In this document: positions 22,437 through 31,537 of the stretch, one piece after another
How the letters are laid out: every line of letters starts with the position of its first letter
How positions within the stretch are numbered: position 1 is the first letter of the stretch
Made by a program: the position numbers and the translations under genes
The notes under the pieces: generated by a model
What the model was told of the DNA's origin: nothing
Database searches by the model: none
What the model saw: the letters and a program-made list of their open reading frames with translations, nothing else
DNA from: a virus
DNA: 50,597 bases
Virus record (IMG/VR): IMGVR_UViG_3300028800_000133
Span: 1 to 50,597 of that record
Reading direction: 5' to 3' (one strand)

Positions 22437-23857
22437 ACGATATACCAGGCGCTTCCTGACTTGTACAGGGTGAATGACCCATAGTTGTTATTAATAGTCT
22501 GCGTCGTTGCCCCGTCAATCGTCTCTGTGCCGTCCCCATCGATGATAATATTCCATGTGGAAGCCGTGCCCGTCTGGTCTTTCACGGTTAGCGTGAAACC
22601 TTCGGGCACATTCCCCGTAGGCGGGAGGCTGACCGTTCGGGCAGCAGAGAGCGACGTGTAGCCGATGGTTCTGTCGTTGATGGTGGCAGTGTAGTCGGTG
22701 TCGGCAATGAGAGTCGGGGGGACAATGCCGCTAATGGTGGAGGCTGTACCAGTTGCGCCCTTCCAACGGTAGAGCGATATTGACGCATCGTAATATATCG
22801 TCAGGGTAGAGTCGGGCGGCAGGATAATGTCACTCGGAAATAAAAACCGGTTGGCCGCCAGAGATGAACTCGAGAAATTTATAAACCTGAAATTGAATAT
22901 AAATGTATTGACGAACGTAAATTCCTGCCCATCCACAACATTGGTTGAGTCAAGTCCTGTGATGGAGTGGTCTGCGTCCCCGTCGATATTGATACGAGTG
23001 GCGAACGTGAAAGGCAGGCTGGACACTGCGTCAATAGGGGCGTAATCATCCTCATCGGCGGTAATGGTGGCCGGGGTGATAGCGCCCTGCAAGGCAAAGC
23101 CGAGTTGCGGGGCCACCTGACCGCCATTCAGGGCTTTGAGCGCGTTGACCTTTACGTCCGTCCCGTTTGGCGTGACCCATAGCCACCACGCCATGCCGTG
23201 CGATCCATCCGCCTGCAACTCACTCGTGACAAACTCAAAACGCCCGTTAGATGAACCGCTAAATCCCGTATCGCCATAGGCGAAGGCTTGCATGCTCAGG
23301 GCGCGCCGACCCGATGCGACGGGTAACGAATCGACACCATCCCAATCAGCCAGACGGGCAGAGAATACGGGAATATCATTGGGGGAACGAACAGTGAGAA
23401 ATACCGACGCTTTTGCGGCCACACCGCCCGAATCCCCCTCGTAGTCTATTTGAAGGACATCGCCACTGTACTTAAGATGCGCCGCATCGCCCGTCAGGTT
23501 GTTGGACGCATCGCCAAAGCCCACGGCAGTCGCGGGCAGGTAGGCGGTCAGGCCGCTGCGCCCGTCGTAGTTGGCAATGGCGGGGTAGGCGATGCTCTGG
23601 ACGGTCTGGTAGCCATTGTCGAACCCGTTTGTGTTCCCGACAAAGAATGGCGTACCCGCAGGCAGGGCAGTAGAGATGTCACCGCGATTGACCCGCGTGA
23701 GGTTGCCCGCCCTATCCCGCATGAACACACGCGCAGGGTCACCCGGCACGACGGTATTTCCGTTGCCGTCCCCCAGGTACATGACTTCAAACTGATCCAC
23801 GCCTGCAATGGCATTGTTGAAGTCGTTTAGCGCGTTATCAAAGTCTCGGTCACTCAT
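22433..23857 (-). CDS. Tail fibre protein
   Basis: A 474-residue protein. The N-terminus (MSDRDFDNALNDFNNAIAG) is helical, likely the tail-attachment part. The middle has repeated Gly/Asn/Asp-rich beta segments (DGNGNTVVPGDPARV, then a domain ending near residue 250). The C-terminal 90 residues (YTATINDRTIGYTSLSAART onward) are a beta domain found at the tip of many phage fibres. It follows the tail hub gene, as expected for a receptor-binding protein. Confidence 0.7.
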   Translation of the reverse strand: MSDRDFDNALNDFNNAIAGVDQFEVMYLGDGNGNTVVPGDPARVFMRDRAGNLTRVNRGDISTALPAGTPFFVGNTNGFDNGYQTVQSIAYPAIANYDGRSGLTAYLPATAVGFGDASNNLTGDAAHLKYSGDVLQIDYEGDSGGVAAKASVFLTVRSPNDIPVFSARLADWDGVDSLPVASGRRALSMQAFAYGDTGFSGSSNGRFEFVTSELQADGSHGMAWWLWVTPNGTDVKVNALKALNGGQVAPQLGFALQGAITPATITADEDDYAPIDAVSSLPFTFATRINIDGDADHSITGLDSTNVVDGQEFTFVNTFIFNFRFINFSSSSLAANRFLFPSDIILPPDSTLTIYYDASISLYRWKGATGTASTISGIVPPTLIADTDYTATINDRTIGYTSLSAARTVSLPPTGNVPEGFTLTVKDQTGTASTWNIIIDGDGTETIDGATTQTINNNYGSFTLYKSGSAWYIV

Positions 23858-23866
23858 CGTCTTGGC

Positions 23867-26098
23867 CTAGAAGCTGTAGAAGTCAATCTCAATCCCGTTC
23901 GGTGACTTGTTATCGCGTGACCCAACTGTACCCGTGTAGCGTTCCAATTCGTAGGTACACCATGCCATACCGTTCTCTTGGTCAAACTCCCAGCTGTAGG
24001 AGCGGATGACATGAAGCAATACTGGTATCTGCGCCTCGCCCTGATAGCCTAGCTCAAATGAGTGCTGGGGCGTACAGTCGATGCGGGTAATGCCCCAAGT
24101 CGTGTAGGTGCGTGTGCGCTGGGTATTGTTCAACTGCGCCCGCCTGTTTCCTGTCCATCGGTCTATTTCAGACTGCGTGGCGAATATGCCCGCATTGATA
24201 ATCTCTTTGCTTGAGCCGTGGGCTATTGGGTCATCGGGCGAACGGCTTCCAATCGGGGTTGCGGTAGACCCGTCCCATGCTACGCCGTAATTGACCACTT
24301 GTGAGTTAGGCCGCACATAGGCAGGCGGGGCGAACCCGAATACATAGGGTTGCAACAGCGTCTGATTACCGCCCGCAATCACGGCCAGATGCGCGTCTGT
24401 GCCTTCATCGCTAATCATCACATCCTGCTCAAAGAAGATACGACCATGCGCATCACAACTGACTGTCCCGCCAATCATGCGGGCGTAGGTCTGCTTCATT
24501 TGCGCCCACAGTGTTCCCGCTGAGGCGTCAAAGTATTTCATTGACCGAACGGTATGATCGAGATTAGTCATATAGACATCGGTAATGTCTATAATCGTTG
24601 AACGCCAGCGGCACAAGTGGAAGGCATTGTTATTGATGGAGTTGGGGAACATCTCAAGCCACGAGGTAGGCGTTACGGACTCATCCATCATAATCGGGAA
24701 GGCGTCAAGGGTATCCAGCAGCTTATCAATCGTGCCTATCTGGTAGGTGTAGTTGATTGACCCGCCCGTCATTTCAACGTCGGTATTCAATACAAACCCT
24801 TCTATCCAGACATTTTGACGCTGGGGGGCACAGTCTATCAAGACATTCGCTTCAGTTGACCCATAGGCGGTGTCACCAAATAAGACCACATAGCCGAGCG
24901 GGGATGTAAACCCTGTACTCTGCAAGGCGACATCGGATATTTTTATTTCAGCCGTTGCCCCATCCCCCCACGAACCGGAGAAGGATTCGACAGAGAAATT
25001 TAATATTGGCGGGTTGAGCGAATCGAACTTAAATAAACGTCTGTGTCCGGTGTGGGTGTCGCCGTTGCTATCTGTAACCGTACAGTGTGACCATGCCCCG
25101 TTAGGATAGGGTGTTGATGTGGTGAATGTTGCTGTAGGGCTTGCCCCCGATGTACTCGATCCATCCGGCCATTCAAAAAGATAATCGACAATAGTCGAAC
25201 CAGGTGTCCACGCAATAGAGTCGGAAGCGTCATACTCAAAATCAACCGACCCATCGACATTTTTGATAGCCGTACTCCCGAATATCGCCTGTGGGCCAAA
25301 GTTCTCATTCTCGTCCGTGTAAGCTAAATCAAAGTTTATATATTCCACGTTGCTAATGAGTCGGATGCGGCGCGTGTAGGGGATATAGGTGTCGTAGACC
25401 GTGAAGGTGGGTGACCCCCAGCCGAGCAGTGTCCCGTCACCCAGACCGTCAATGTACAACTCGGATGAGGTCGGGGGCGTTCGGGCATTGGTGTAGTAGT
25501 CACTCCCGCCTGCCCGAATCATCACCACCATACCCTCCCGCACCGCCGTGTATGCCCCTGCCGAGGTGGATACGTCCAGTGTGCCCACACCCGTACCGTC
25601 TGAGGGGAATACTGGGGTAGAGGTGATTGCGCCCGTCCAAACGACAGAGGGGACATGATTCGCCAGTCCCATGCCGAGCAGGGCGTGCGGGTGGGTGAAT
25701 AGCAGGTTATTGCCTACGTCATCATCATCCTGATTGAATACATCGGTCTCGCCAAAGGCAGACAGGCCAGCGGGCGAGATGTGCCAGACACGGAATGAGG
25801 CGTTGTAGTAATACAGCCCCGTGCTTATTTCGGTATTCAGGTTTTCGATGTAGACGTTGCTGTAATCCGTCAGGCTGTTGGAGTTGGGCGCATAGCACTT
25901 TATCGTATGCGGTTGCCCATCATAAGCCGTAACCCAATCCTCAAACTGCGCGGGTGTCATGACGTTAAAGGTCGCCACTGATGCGCGATAAGCAGACGGC
26001 ACATGGAAGCCGTGCGAGTCGTCGTGGGGTGTAAATACTTCCTCGTAGGCAAACGAGATCGGGTCTTTGACGGGTGATCCGTCTATCTCAAAGGCCAT
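23867..26098 (-). CDS. Tail hub/tip protein with PKD-like domain
   Basis: A 743-residue protein. The N-terminal 80 residues (VFTPHDDSHGFHVP, FEDWVTAYDGQPHTIKCY) resemble a distal tail ring domain; a PKD-like segment at about residues 310-350 has FEWPDGSSTSGASPT and a following TVTDSNGDTH; the C-terminal 300 residues (SMKYFDASAGTLWAQM onward) resemble baseplate hub folds. It is the largest protein and follows the tape measure, so it is likely the central tail tip. Sub-domain names are inferred from position and composition. Confidence 0.65.
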   Translation of the reverse strand: MAFEIDGSPVKDPISFAYEEVFTPHDDSHGFHVPSAYRASVATFNVMTPAQFEDWVTAYDGQPHTIKCYAPNSNSLTDYSNVYIENLNTEISTGLYYYNASFRVWHISPAGLSAFGETDVFNQDDDDVGNNLLFTHPHALLGMGLANHVPSVVWTGAITSTPVFPSDGTGVGTLDVSTSAGAYTAVREGMVVMIRAGGSDYYTNARTPPTSSELYIDGLGDGTLLGWGSPTFTVYDTYIPYTRRIRLISNVEYINFDLAYTDENENFGPQAIFGSTAIKNVDGSVDFEYDASDSIAWTPGSTIVDYLFEWPDGSSTSGASPTATFTTSTPYPNGAWSHCTVTDSNGDTHTGHRRLFKFDSLNPPILNFSVESFSGSWGDGATAEIKISDVALQSTGFTSPLGYVVLFGDTAYGSTEANVLIDCAPQRQNVWIEGFVLNTDVEMTGGSINYTYQIGTIDKLLDTLDAFPIMMDESVTPTSWLEMFPNSINNNAFHLCRWRSTIIDITDVYMTNLDHTVRSMKYFDASAGTLWAQMKQTYARMIGGTVSCDAHGRIFFEQDVMISDEGTDAHLAVIAGGNQTLLQPYVFGFAPPAYVRPNSQVVNYGVAWDGSTATPIGSRSPDDPIAHGSSKEIINAGIFATQSEIDRWTGNRRAQLNNTQRTRTYTTWGITRIDCTPQHSFELGYQGEAQIPVLLHVIRSYSWEFDQENGMAWCTYELERYTGTVGSRDNKSPNGIEIDFYSF

Positions 26099-26507
26099 TG
26101 CCCGCCTCGAATGTGTACTGGCGCGTCATGTAGACCTGTATCTGGGTATCATACAAATAGACGCCCGTAGAATGGCGCGAACCGAGAAAGTGATAGCGGT
26201 AGGGCGTGGTGTAAGCCAGGTCAATTCCGGGCGGTTTTGCTGTGCCCGTGAACGCTTCGGGTGAGGTCGTGTAGACTGCATCGGTGCGCCGTGGCATATA
26301 CGGCGCGTTGGTGGTGTCAATGTCGCACACGGCCAGCCACTGCGCGTATTGTGCCGAGGTCAACACCGGAAACTCAAGGATAGCCGAGCGCATCCGAGAC
26401 AAGACGCGGGCGGCAATCATGGCGTTTACAGGCGCAGCAATTTGTTCCCAGCGTTCAATGATGGGGTCAGTGGCCGCAACGGTGGCAATCTTGAATGTTG
26501 AGGACAT
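26088..26507 (-). CDS. Tail tip-associated protein
   Basis: A 139-residue protein between the tape measure and the hub gene, where siphophages encode distal tail or tip components. It has an N-terminal helix and a beta-rich C-terminal part. It overlaps the hub start by 11 bp and abuts the tape-measure stop. The exact role is inferred from gene order only. Confidence 0.55.
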   Translation of the reverse strand: MSSTFKIATVAATDPIIERWEQIAAPVNAMIAARVLSRMRSAILEFPVLTSAQYAQWLAVCDIDTTNAPYMPRRTDAVYTTSPEAFTGTAKPPGIDLAYTTPYRYHFLGSRHSTGVYLYDTQIQVYMTRQYTFEAGNGL

Positions 26508-27694
26508 TAGCGCCCGCCCTTGATATTCTTGCGCCCGCCCTTTTTGGCGTTGGCGATGGGCTTGAGTAGGTGTTTAGAGATTGCCTTCTTGGTGGCCTTC
26601 TCAAAGCCCGCGCCATTATCAACGTAGACTTCAATCGTTGGCTGATTAGACCCTGTATTTCCACCGCCCCCACCATAAATCGAGTCGTCCCACTTCCCGC
26701 CGAACCCATTGAATTTCTTTCTTTCTCCTGTACCACCATTGGCATACGCACCGGGGCCATTCGGACGGGCGTTACTGCGGTCTAGAGTGGAACCCCGCAG
26801 GCCAGCATTGGCGGCAGCCAGAGCGCGGGCATCCCCTGCGCGGATAGCTTCCTCACGAGCAAGGCGTTGGTTGTAGGTGTCGTTTAGCGCCTTGTTTTTC
26901 TTGATAAGTGAGTCGAGACTTTCGCCCGTGCGGATATTGGACTGTCGGGCGGACTTGTTGCTCATTGCCAGTTTTTCGTAAGCCTCGGTCAATTGACCGG
27001 TGGCAATCAACGCCAGTCTCTGGCGAAACAAAGCTTTATTGAGTTGAGTTTCATTATCCTGCCAGGCTTGCGTCCATTCGGTTGTTTGTCCGGTGGCTTC
27101 TGCGAGTTTACCAATTGCCCGCTGTATATCAATCACCATCTGCCGGTAACCTGCCGCCGACGCCTCAATAACCCCCATCAGTATCCTTAACTGTTGTATG
27201 GCTATTTCGCTTCCCTTTGCCATGAGTTCAAATACGGTGCTACCGCCCGGAAGCGTGAGCGTCAGGAGTTGATCGCCCAATTCCTTGAGTTGAAGTACCA
27301 GACCGTTTATAGATTCGGCGGCCTTGCGCTGTCCTAGTCTCTCTGCTTGTTCGCCCGCCCATTGTAGCGCCCGCCCAAACCCATAAATAACAGCGGCAGC
27401 AATCGCTATAGTAGCAACCACGGCACGGGTGCTTTGCAGGAATCCATCAACGGCCTTACCCGCATCCATAAAACCTTTTCTTAAGTTTTTTCCTATCTGT
27501 TCCGCCCGGCGCATGGGGGCATTCAGTCCATCGACATCCTTCTTTAAAACCTTGATTTCTTTGTCTAACTGCTTGAATGCATCGCGAACACTATCAAGGC
27601 GTTTATCCGTCTTGTCGAGTGACTTATCTAATTTCTCCATGCCCTTTACGGAATCGTCAACTTCCGCGACTGCATCGATTTTTACATCTGCCAT
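26507..27694 (-). CDS. Tape measure protein (short)
   Basis: A 395-residue protein. A long coiled coil (residues 10-75, Lys/Asp/Leu heptads), a hydrophobic span (about 92-107), further helices, then a Gly-rich tail with EVYVDNGAGFEKATKKAI. This layout and its place after the tail chaperones identify a tape measure. At about 1.5 A per residue it predicts a tail of roughly 60 nm, shorter than most siphophages. It may have lost or never had lytic domains. Confidence 0.75.
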   Translation of the reverse strand: MADVKIDAVAEVDDSVKGMEKLDKSLDKTDKRLDSVRDAFKQLDKEIKVLKKDVDGLNAPMRRAEQIGKNLRKGFMDAGKAVDGFLQSTRAVVATIAIAAAVIYGFGRALQWAGEQAERLGQRKAAESINGLVLQLKELGDQLLTLTLPGGSTVFELMAKGSEIAIQQLRILMGVIEASAAGYRQMVIDIQRAIGKLAEATGQTTEWTQAWQDNETQLNKALFRQRLALIATGQLTEAYEKLAMSNKSARQSNIRTGESLDSLIKKNKALNDTYNQRLAREEAIRAGDARALAAANAGLRGSTLDRSNARPNGPGAYANGGTGERKKFNGFGGKWDDSIYGGGGGNTGSNQPTIEVYVDNGAGFEKATKKAISKHLLKPIANAKKGGRKNIKGGR

Positions 27695-27706
27695 AAGGTC
27701 AACCCA

Positions 27707-27997
27707 TTACCCTGTGAATAATCCCTGTTCCTTGAGTACCCGCAATAATGAACGCTGTCCGTTCGTCAAATTGTGTATTTCTTTGCCCTTGAGATTGCGA
27801 TAATAGACAAGGGTATCGTGTACGGCCAAACATGCCCGCATCTGGAACATCGTAGCGGCATCCTGTTCATATACCCCGCCATTCAGTGGCAACTTCCCAT
27901 CCTCGCACATAAAGCCGAGTTTCAGCATGGCGGGTGGGTCAACGTCCTTCAATCCCTTGCGCGAGGCGTCTACAAAATCAACCACCCGCGCAATCAC
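27707..27997 (-). CDS. Tail assembly chaperone, frameshift (T) part
   Basis: A 96-residue ORF with a GTG start overlapping the upstream stop. It is in the -1 frame relative to the upstream chaperone and directly after a C CCA AAA heptamer, so it is probably translated mainly as the C-terminal part of a fusion, as in the lambda G-GT pair. Such proteins hold the tape measure during tail assembly. The N-terminal sequence before VIARVVDF is then not a true start. Confidence 0.7.
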   Translation of the reverse strand: MIARVVDFVDASRKGLKDVDPPAMLKLGFMCEDGKLPLNGGVYEQDAATMFQMRACLAVHDTLVYYRNLKGKEIHNLTNGQRSLLRVLKEQGLFTG

Positions 27998-28287
27998 CCT
28001 TTTGGGACGGACTCTAGCCCCGCCATGTGCGCCGCCGCTTCACCCGCTGTCCATCGGACGATTTTAGTAATCCGTGGGTCAGTCTGGTTGATATTGAGTT
28101 TTTCCATGTCAGGCAATAAACCGCACTTCCAATCCTCAACAATAACCTTTGATGCTTCCCATGTTTTCAGCCACTTCTCCTCCGGTTCGTAAAAATCACG
28201 AATGGAGTGATATTCAAGCTGGACGCCCACGGTTAGTTTGTCAGGGATCGTGAAACTGACACCGAGCTCCGGTTCTTCATATTTCAT
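27994..28287 (-). CDS. Tail assembly chaperone, upstream (G) part
   Basis: A 97-residue protein between tail tube and tape measure genes. It begins with a beta-rich segment (ELGVSFTIPDKLTVG) and continues helical (EEKWLKTWEASK), usual for G-type chaperones. It ends in VPKG followed by TGA, with the slippery heptamer two codons before the stop. A -1 slip would yield a fusion of about 190 residues. Confidence 0.75.
   Translation of the reverse strand: MKYEEPELGVSFTIPDKLTVGVQLEYHSIRDFYEPEEKWLKTWEASKVIVEDWKCGLLPDMEKLNINQTDPRITKIVRWTAGEAAAHMAGLESVPKG
28000..28006 (-). promoter_or_regulatory. -1 ribosomal frameshift site
   Basis: Minus-strand C CCA AAA (zero frame CCA AAA) fits the canonical X XXY YYZ pattern. 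The next codons are GGG TGA in frame 0, while frame -1 reads AGG GTG ATT and continues straight into the downstream chaperone ORF. Confidence 0.85.
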
Positions 28288-28310
28288 TTGTCGCGCTCCA
28301 ATGAGTTGTA

Positions 28311-28730
28311 TTAAGACCCGACCACGCTGGTACGGGTAACTGCGCCCGTAAAGGTCAAGTCAGCCGAGAAGGTTTCCAGCGTGTCACGCCCGCCTGAGAG
28401 TTGGAAGTTATTAACCCAGGTCTCGCCCTTGTAGAAACGGGACGAGTAAGACTTGAAGGCTGCGGTCTTAGTGTCGGTGGTGTTGTCAGCGATGAGGGGG
28501 CCAAAGATAGCATCCGCAGTGGAATCCCACTGTCCATTAATGGCTACCGTTGTTCCTGCGAGACCGGGTAGGAAGGTTCGTTCTTCCTCACCCATACCCT
28601 CGCTTTCCAGCATATCAACGGTACGGGTCAAATCCTGCTGGTTGATGTAGGGGGAGATATTCGTCAAACTACCGGCGTTGTTGTCGAGGTAGAACCCCAT
28701 ATCGCGGTGAGTTTTGAATCTTAGTGCCAT
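28311..28730 (-). CDS. Major tail tube protein
   Basis: A 139-residue protein. DMGFYLDNNAGSLTNISPYI at the N-terminus, ESEGMGEEERTFLPG and a C-terminal ETFSADLTFTGAVTR match the beta-barrel layout of siphophage tail tube proteins, which polymerise in hexameric rings. It lies just before the tail chaperones, the usual order. A hairpin (CCTTG-cgcgct-CAAGG at 28748-28763) lies in its leader. Confidence 0.7.
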   Translation of the reverse strand: MALRFKTHRDMGFYLDNNAGSLTNISPYINQQDLTRTVDMLESEGMGEEERTFLPGLAGTTVAINGQWDSTADAIFGPLIADNTTDTKTAAFKSYSSRFYKGETWVNNFQLSGGRDTLETFSADLTFTGAVTRTSVVGS

Positions 28731-28747
28731 TGTCTATAGTCCTTGTT

Positions 28748-28763
28748 CCTTGCGCGCTCAAGG
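28748..28763. other. Hairpin in tail-tube gene leader
   Basis: CCTTG-cgcgct-CAAGG, 5 bp around a 6-nt loop. On the minus strand it lies 18 nt upstream of the tube gene start. The minus-strand core TTGAGCGCGCAA resembles hairpins at 41284-41303 and motifs at 44123-44130. Confidence 0.5.
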
Positions 28764-28774
28764 GCTATATTTTT

Positions 28775-29227
28775 CTATTCCAAATACTCTACTACTATTT
28801 GCTCCAGCCAGGTAATAGTAAGTGCTTGCATTAGCCAATATGGGCCATTGGGAGAACTGTCCACCCGCACGGGTTCGGCCATCGACGTAATCGCCGCCTG
28901 TGTTATTGCACCCGTGGTGTCGCCCATGTGCGGATACAGGATGAGTCTGTTCATCACCGCCCGCACATCACCCTCCAGGCTTGTCAGGCTTGGGCCATCA
29001 TCTAAATACTTCTGGTAAATCTCTACAATCGATGTCCAATTCACATCCACCCGCGCCGACCCATAGCTAATAGTGTTTGCGCCAGGACGGATAATGGCAT
29101 ACTTGGCCGACTTCCCATTATTGAGAATACCCCACTTCCCGACAAAGGTATTCTCCTGATTATACCCATCTACCGCCCGTATTTGAGCAAGCAATAATGA
29201 TTCGGCACGTGGATAATCAGGGAGCAT
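28775..29227 (-). CDS. Tail completion/terminator protein
   Basis: A 150-residue protein between the connector-like gene and the tail tube gene, where tail terminators are encoded. Alternation of helix and strands (YLDDGPSLTSLEGDVRAVMN, GPYWLMQALTITWLEQIVVE) suits the gpU-like fold that caps the tube. The call rests on position and fold impression. Confidence 0.55.
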   Translation of the reverse strand: MLPDYPRAESLLLAQIRAVDGYNQENTFVGKWGILNNGKSAKYAIIRPGANTISYGSARVDVNWTSIVEIYQKYLDDGPSLTSLEGDVRAVMNRLILYPHMGDTTGAITQAAITSMAEPVRVDSSPNGPYWLMQALTITWLEQIVVEYLE

Positions 29228-29799
29228 TATTCACCATTCCAGTCGTTGTCACGGCGTGGGCCATCGTCAAATTCTCGGTTATTGAACTGTCCGCGCCGGA
29301 AGATAGGCTGTTCCAGTGCCGGGTTGAGTGGGTCAGTCCGATCTTGTTCGGCAGGCAGACCCGTAAAATACAGACCTTCGCTGGACGGGTTCGCCACCGC
29401 AATCCCCATCCGCTTGAATCCCAGCGAGTTATCGCTTACCAATTCATCGGCGCTCTTGATAAGATTCAAGAACGCCCCGTGTCGGCTGCCTGTCTCCCCC
29501 CCAAAGCCTTCCCCGCGCTGCGTCAATTCCGCATAGGCTGTTGCCCGGTCGGTCACCCAATCGTCGCAGGTCAGCTTCGCGGTGCTGTTGGCACGCACCG
29601 AGGCCGGGTCAAATCCCGCCTTCCACAACGCCACATTCACAATCCCGCTGGCGCGGTCAATGAACTTCTCCAACTGCACCAGAGTCGGACGGGTCGTACT
29701 ATTGAATGTCGCCTGCCCCGTACTATTGGCCGACAACAGATGCGGCGTGAACGCTCGGACTTCGGAAGTGCTGGAGAATGAATCGGGACGCAGGCTCAT
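29227..29799 (-). CDS. Head-tail connector-like protein
   Basis: A 190-residue protein. The first 110 residues look like the helical gp6/gp15 type adaptors (TRPTLVQLEKFIDRASGIVN, then TCDDWVTDRATAYAELTQRG). The C-terminal 60 residues are disordered and rich in Arg/Asp/Asn. It is coupled to the terminator-like gene at 29227. AAGGA precedes the ATG. The order here (adhesins before connectors) is unusual. Confidence 0.55.
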   Translation of the reverse strand: MSLRPDSFSSTSEVRAFTPHLLSANSTGQATFNSTTRPTLVQLEKFIDRASGIVNVALWKAGFDPASVRANSTAKLTCDDWVTDRATAYAELTQRGEGFGGETGSRHGAFLNLIKSADELVSDNSLGFKRMGIAVANPSSEGLYFTGLPAEQDRTDPLNPALEQPIFRRGQFNNREFDDGPRRDNDWNGE

Positions 29800-29807
29800 A
29801 TAATTCC

Positions 29808-31064
29808 TTACGACAAATACGAATCGAGTGTCGAGTAGGCATTATCAAGGCCACGACTCCACACCGTAAAGTTATCCCAGACCGCTGATAAATCCGAACC
29901 ATACAGACCGAATAATGCTGATGTCTGTAACGCGGCGTCGGCGATTGTGCCTTCACTCCCCACCGCTGCCCCCGCATAGAACAATCTGAATTTAGTTCCG
30001 TAACACACAACTCGCACGACTGCACCCGCACTATAAGTGGGGTTGGCCGTAACGACATTTGTCGTTGACCCTGCCACCACTTTATCAATCCGGCAGTTTG
30101 TCCCGTTGTGGTAGGCGATGATGTAATTATTTGCATCGACATAGCGCAGGATAATTCCACCCGAACCGAGTGTGCGGGTCACCGCAACGTCAATCATTAC
30201 ATCTGCCGACCCGGCATTGACCGTGGCGTAAGCCGTGAGGCCACCCAGAACCGTCAGGCTTGCGGTGTTCGAGACAATCGCAATTGTCCCATTCTGGAGC
30301 GTCCATGCCCGTGCGGTAACAACCTGCCCATCCGGGCCAGTGGTTTCACTATTCCCCAACGCGCCATTGGCACGGGTGAACGTATCGTAAGCCAGGGGGG
30401 ACGGGAGAAACAATGGATCAGGAACATGAAAGTTGTCGAGTGCGACATTGCTACCCGACCCGATGTTGTAGAATGCCGCATAAACCGTAGCACCGGTATC
30501 GGTGCGGTCTATCCACAGTAAACTCCATGATGTGTATATACCGCCCTTTACGAATATCATGTTACCTGTCGCGAGTAACACCGTTGCCATCTGATAGGTT
30601 GTGCCGATAACGTAAGCCCCGATGAGAGTCGCACTCCCGCCGTTATTCCAGATGACATATAACTCGCTATTGGCAAAGTCCAGAACGCCCCGGCGATTGG
30701 CAAGCGAGACGGTGGTGCTGTTATTCCACCCCACCTGAACTTGAATTGATGTCACCTTGACTTGAGCCAGAAAGACACGACCTGACGCACGGGTGATTGC
30801 GCCGCTCTCCCGCATGGCCGGGTCAACGTTTCCTACACCCGATGTCCATACGATTTCGCCGCCCGCAATAGACACCTTGCTGCCCGAATCAATCAAAACA
30901 CGGGTACTGGTAAGTGTTCCACCCGGAACATTCGGTGAGCCATTGACTGCCCCTGCCGCTAACGCTGTCGTAAAATCATCGCGGATGAGGTATATAACCG
31001 CACTGGCGTTTCCGCCAATGGACATACGCCCAAAGGGATGGATACTGAATATTTCCTCAATCAT
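29808..31064 (-). CDS. Virion protein with two lectin-like (LamG) domains
   Basis: A 418-residue protein. Two related beta-rich domains, about residues 25-215 and 225-410, each start with a DDFTTA/DTFTRANG-type phrase and end with an aromatic strand (VALDNFHV; AVWDNFTVWS). These are concanavalin-like jelly-roll folds, typical of carbohydrate binding in phage adhesins. It is in the late operon next to another such protein, pointing to a multi-part receptor-binding set. Confidence 0.65.
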   Translation of the reverse strand: MIEEIFSIHPFGRMSIGGNASAVIYLIRDDFTTALAAGAVNGSPNVPGGTLTSTRVLIDSGSKVSIAGGEIVWTSGVGNVDPAMRESGAITRASGRVFLAQVKVTSIQVQVGWNNSTTVSLANRRGVLDFANSELYVIWNNGGSATLIGAYVIGTTYQMATVLLATGNMIFVKGGIYTSWSLLWIDRTDTGATVYAAFYNIGSGSNVALDNFHVPDPLFLPSPLAYDTFTRANGALGNSETTGPDGQVVTARAWTLQNGTIAIVSNTASLTVLGGLTAYATVNAGSADVMIDVAVTRTLGSGGIILRYVDANNYIIAYHNGTNCRIDKVVAGSTTNVVTANPTYSAGAVVRVVCYGTKFRLFYAGAAVGSEGTIADAALQTSALFGLYGSDLSAVWDNFTVWSRGLDNAYSTLDSYLS

Positions 31065-31510
31065 AAATTGATTGCCTTCATCATCGGCTTTATGGCATTA
31101 TCCCATGTCCACTGCGAACTAATCCCCATCCCCATCACAATCGGCGGCGCTTCCAATTCCACATTCGGAACATCCTTGAATGGATGCCAACCGTCTGCCT
31201 TCAATTGCGCGTCCGTCTTGAGTTTTTCCACAGTCTGAGGGTTGACGGGCATAGCCTTCGCCTCGTGGGTTTTTAGATAACCATGCCCATTCGCTTCTTC
31301 CAAGTCAAGAAGCGGGTATTCATCATCCGGCACGACAAAGGCAACATCCTTTGAGTTGTCCTGCTCATCGGCAGGGCCACGCTTCTCTAGCACAGAGAAC
31401 CACTCACGGGTCACATCCTCTGGATTGCGGCCACAACCGAGGCGGCGGGCAATCTGGCGGTTGCGGGCTTCGGCGGCTTGAGGAGTTGGAAAAGGAAGGT
31501 ATTTTGTCAT
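31061..31510 (-). CDS. Hypothetical virion-associated protein
   Basis: A 149-residue protein with the start MTKYLPFPTPQAAEARN, a phrase found in small phage structural-region proteins, and an acidic middle. The N-terminal 14 residues are closely repeated in the gene at 31553. Coupled to the lectin-like gene by ATGA. Confidence 0.5.
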   Translation of the reverse strand: MTKYLPFPTPQAAEARNRQIARRLGCGRNPEDVTREWFSVLEKRGPADEQDNSKDVAFVVPDDEYPLLDLEEANGHGYLKTHEAKAMPVNPQTVEKLKTDAQLKADGWHPFKDVPNVELEAPPIVMGMGISSQWTWDNAIKPMMKAINL

Positions 31511-31515
31511 ATAAT
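31486..31515 (+). promoter_or_regulatory. Rightward promoter inside the late operon
   Basis: TTGGAA at 31486-31491, an 18-bp spacer, then TATAAT at 31510-31515, followed by AAAGGA and an ATG at 31538. The -10 is perfect; the -35 matches four of six. Confidence 0.55.
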
Positions 31516-31537
31516 AAAACTCGAAAGGAATATCATC

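Noticed and set aside
29197-29781. A 194-codon plus-strand ORF opposite the connector-like gene
   Set aside because: Antisense to a coupled late gene; the Arg/Pro/His-rich product suggests a shadow frame.
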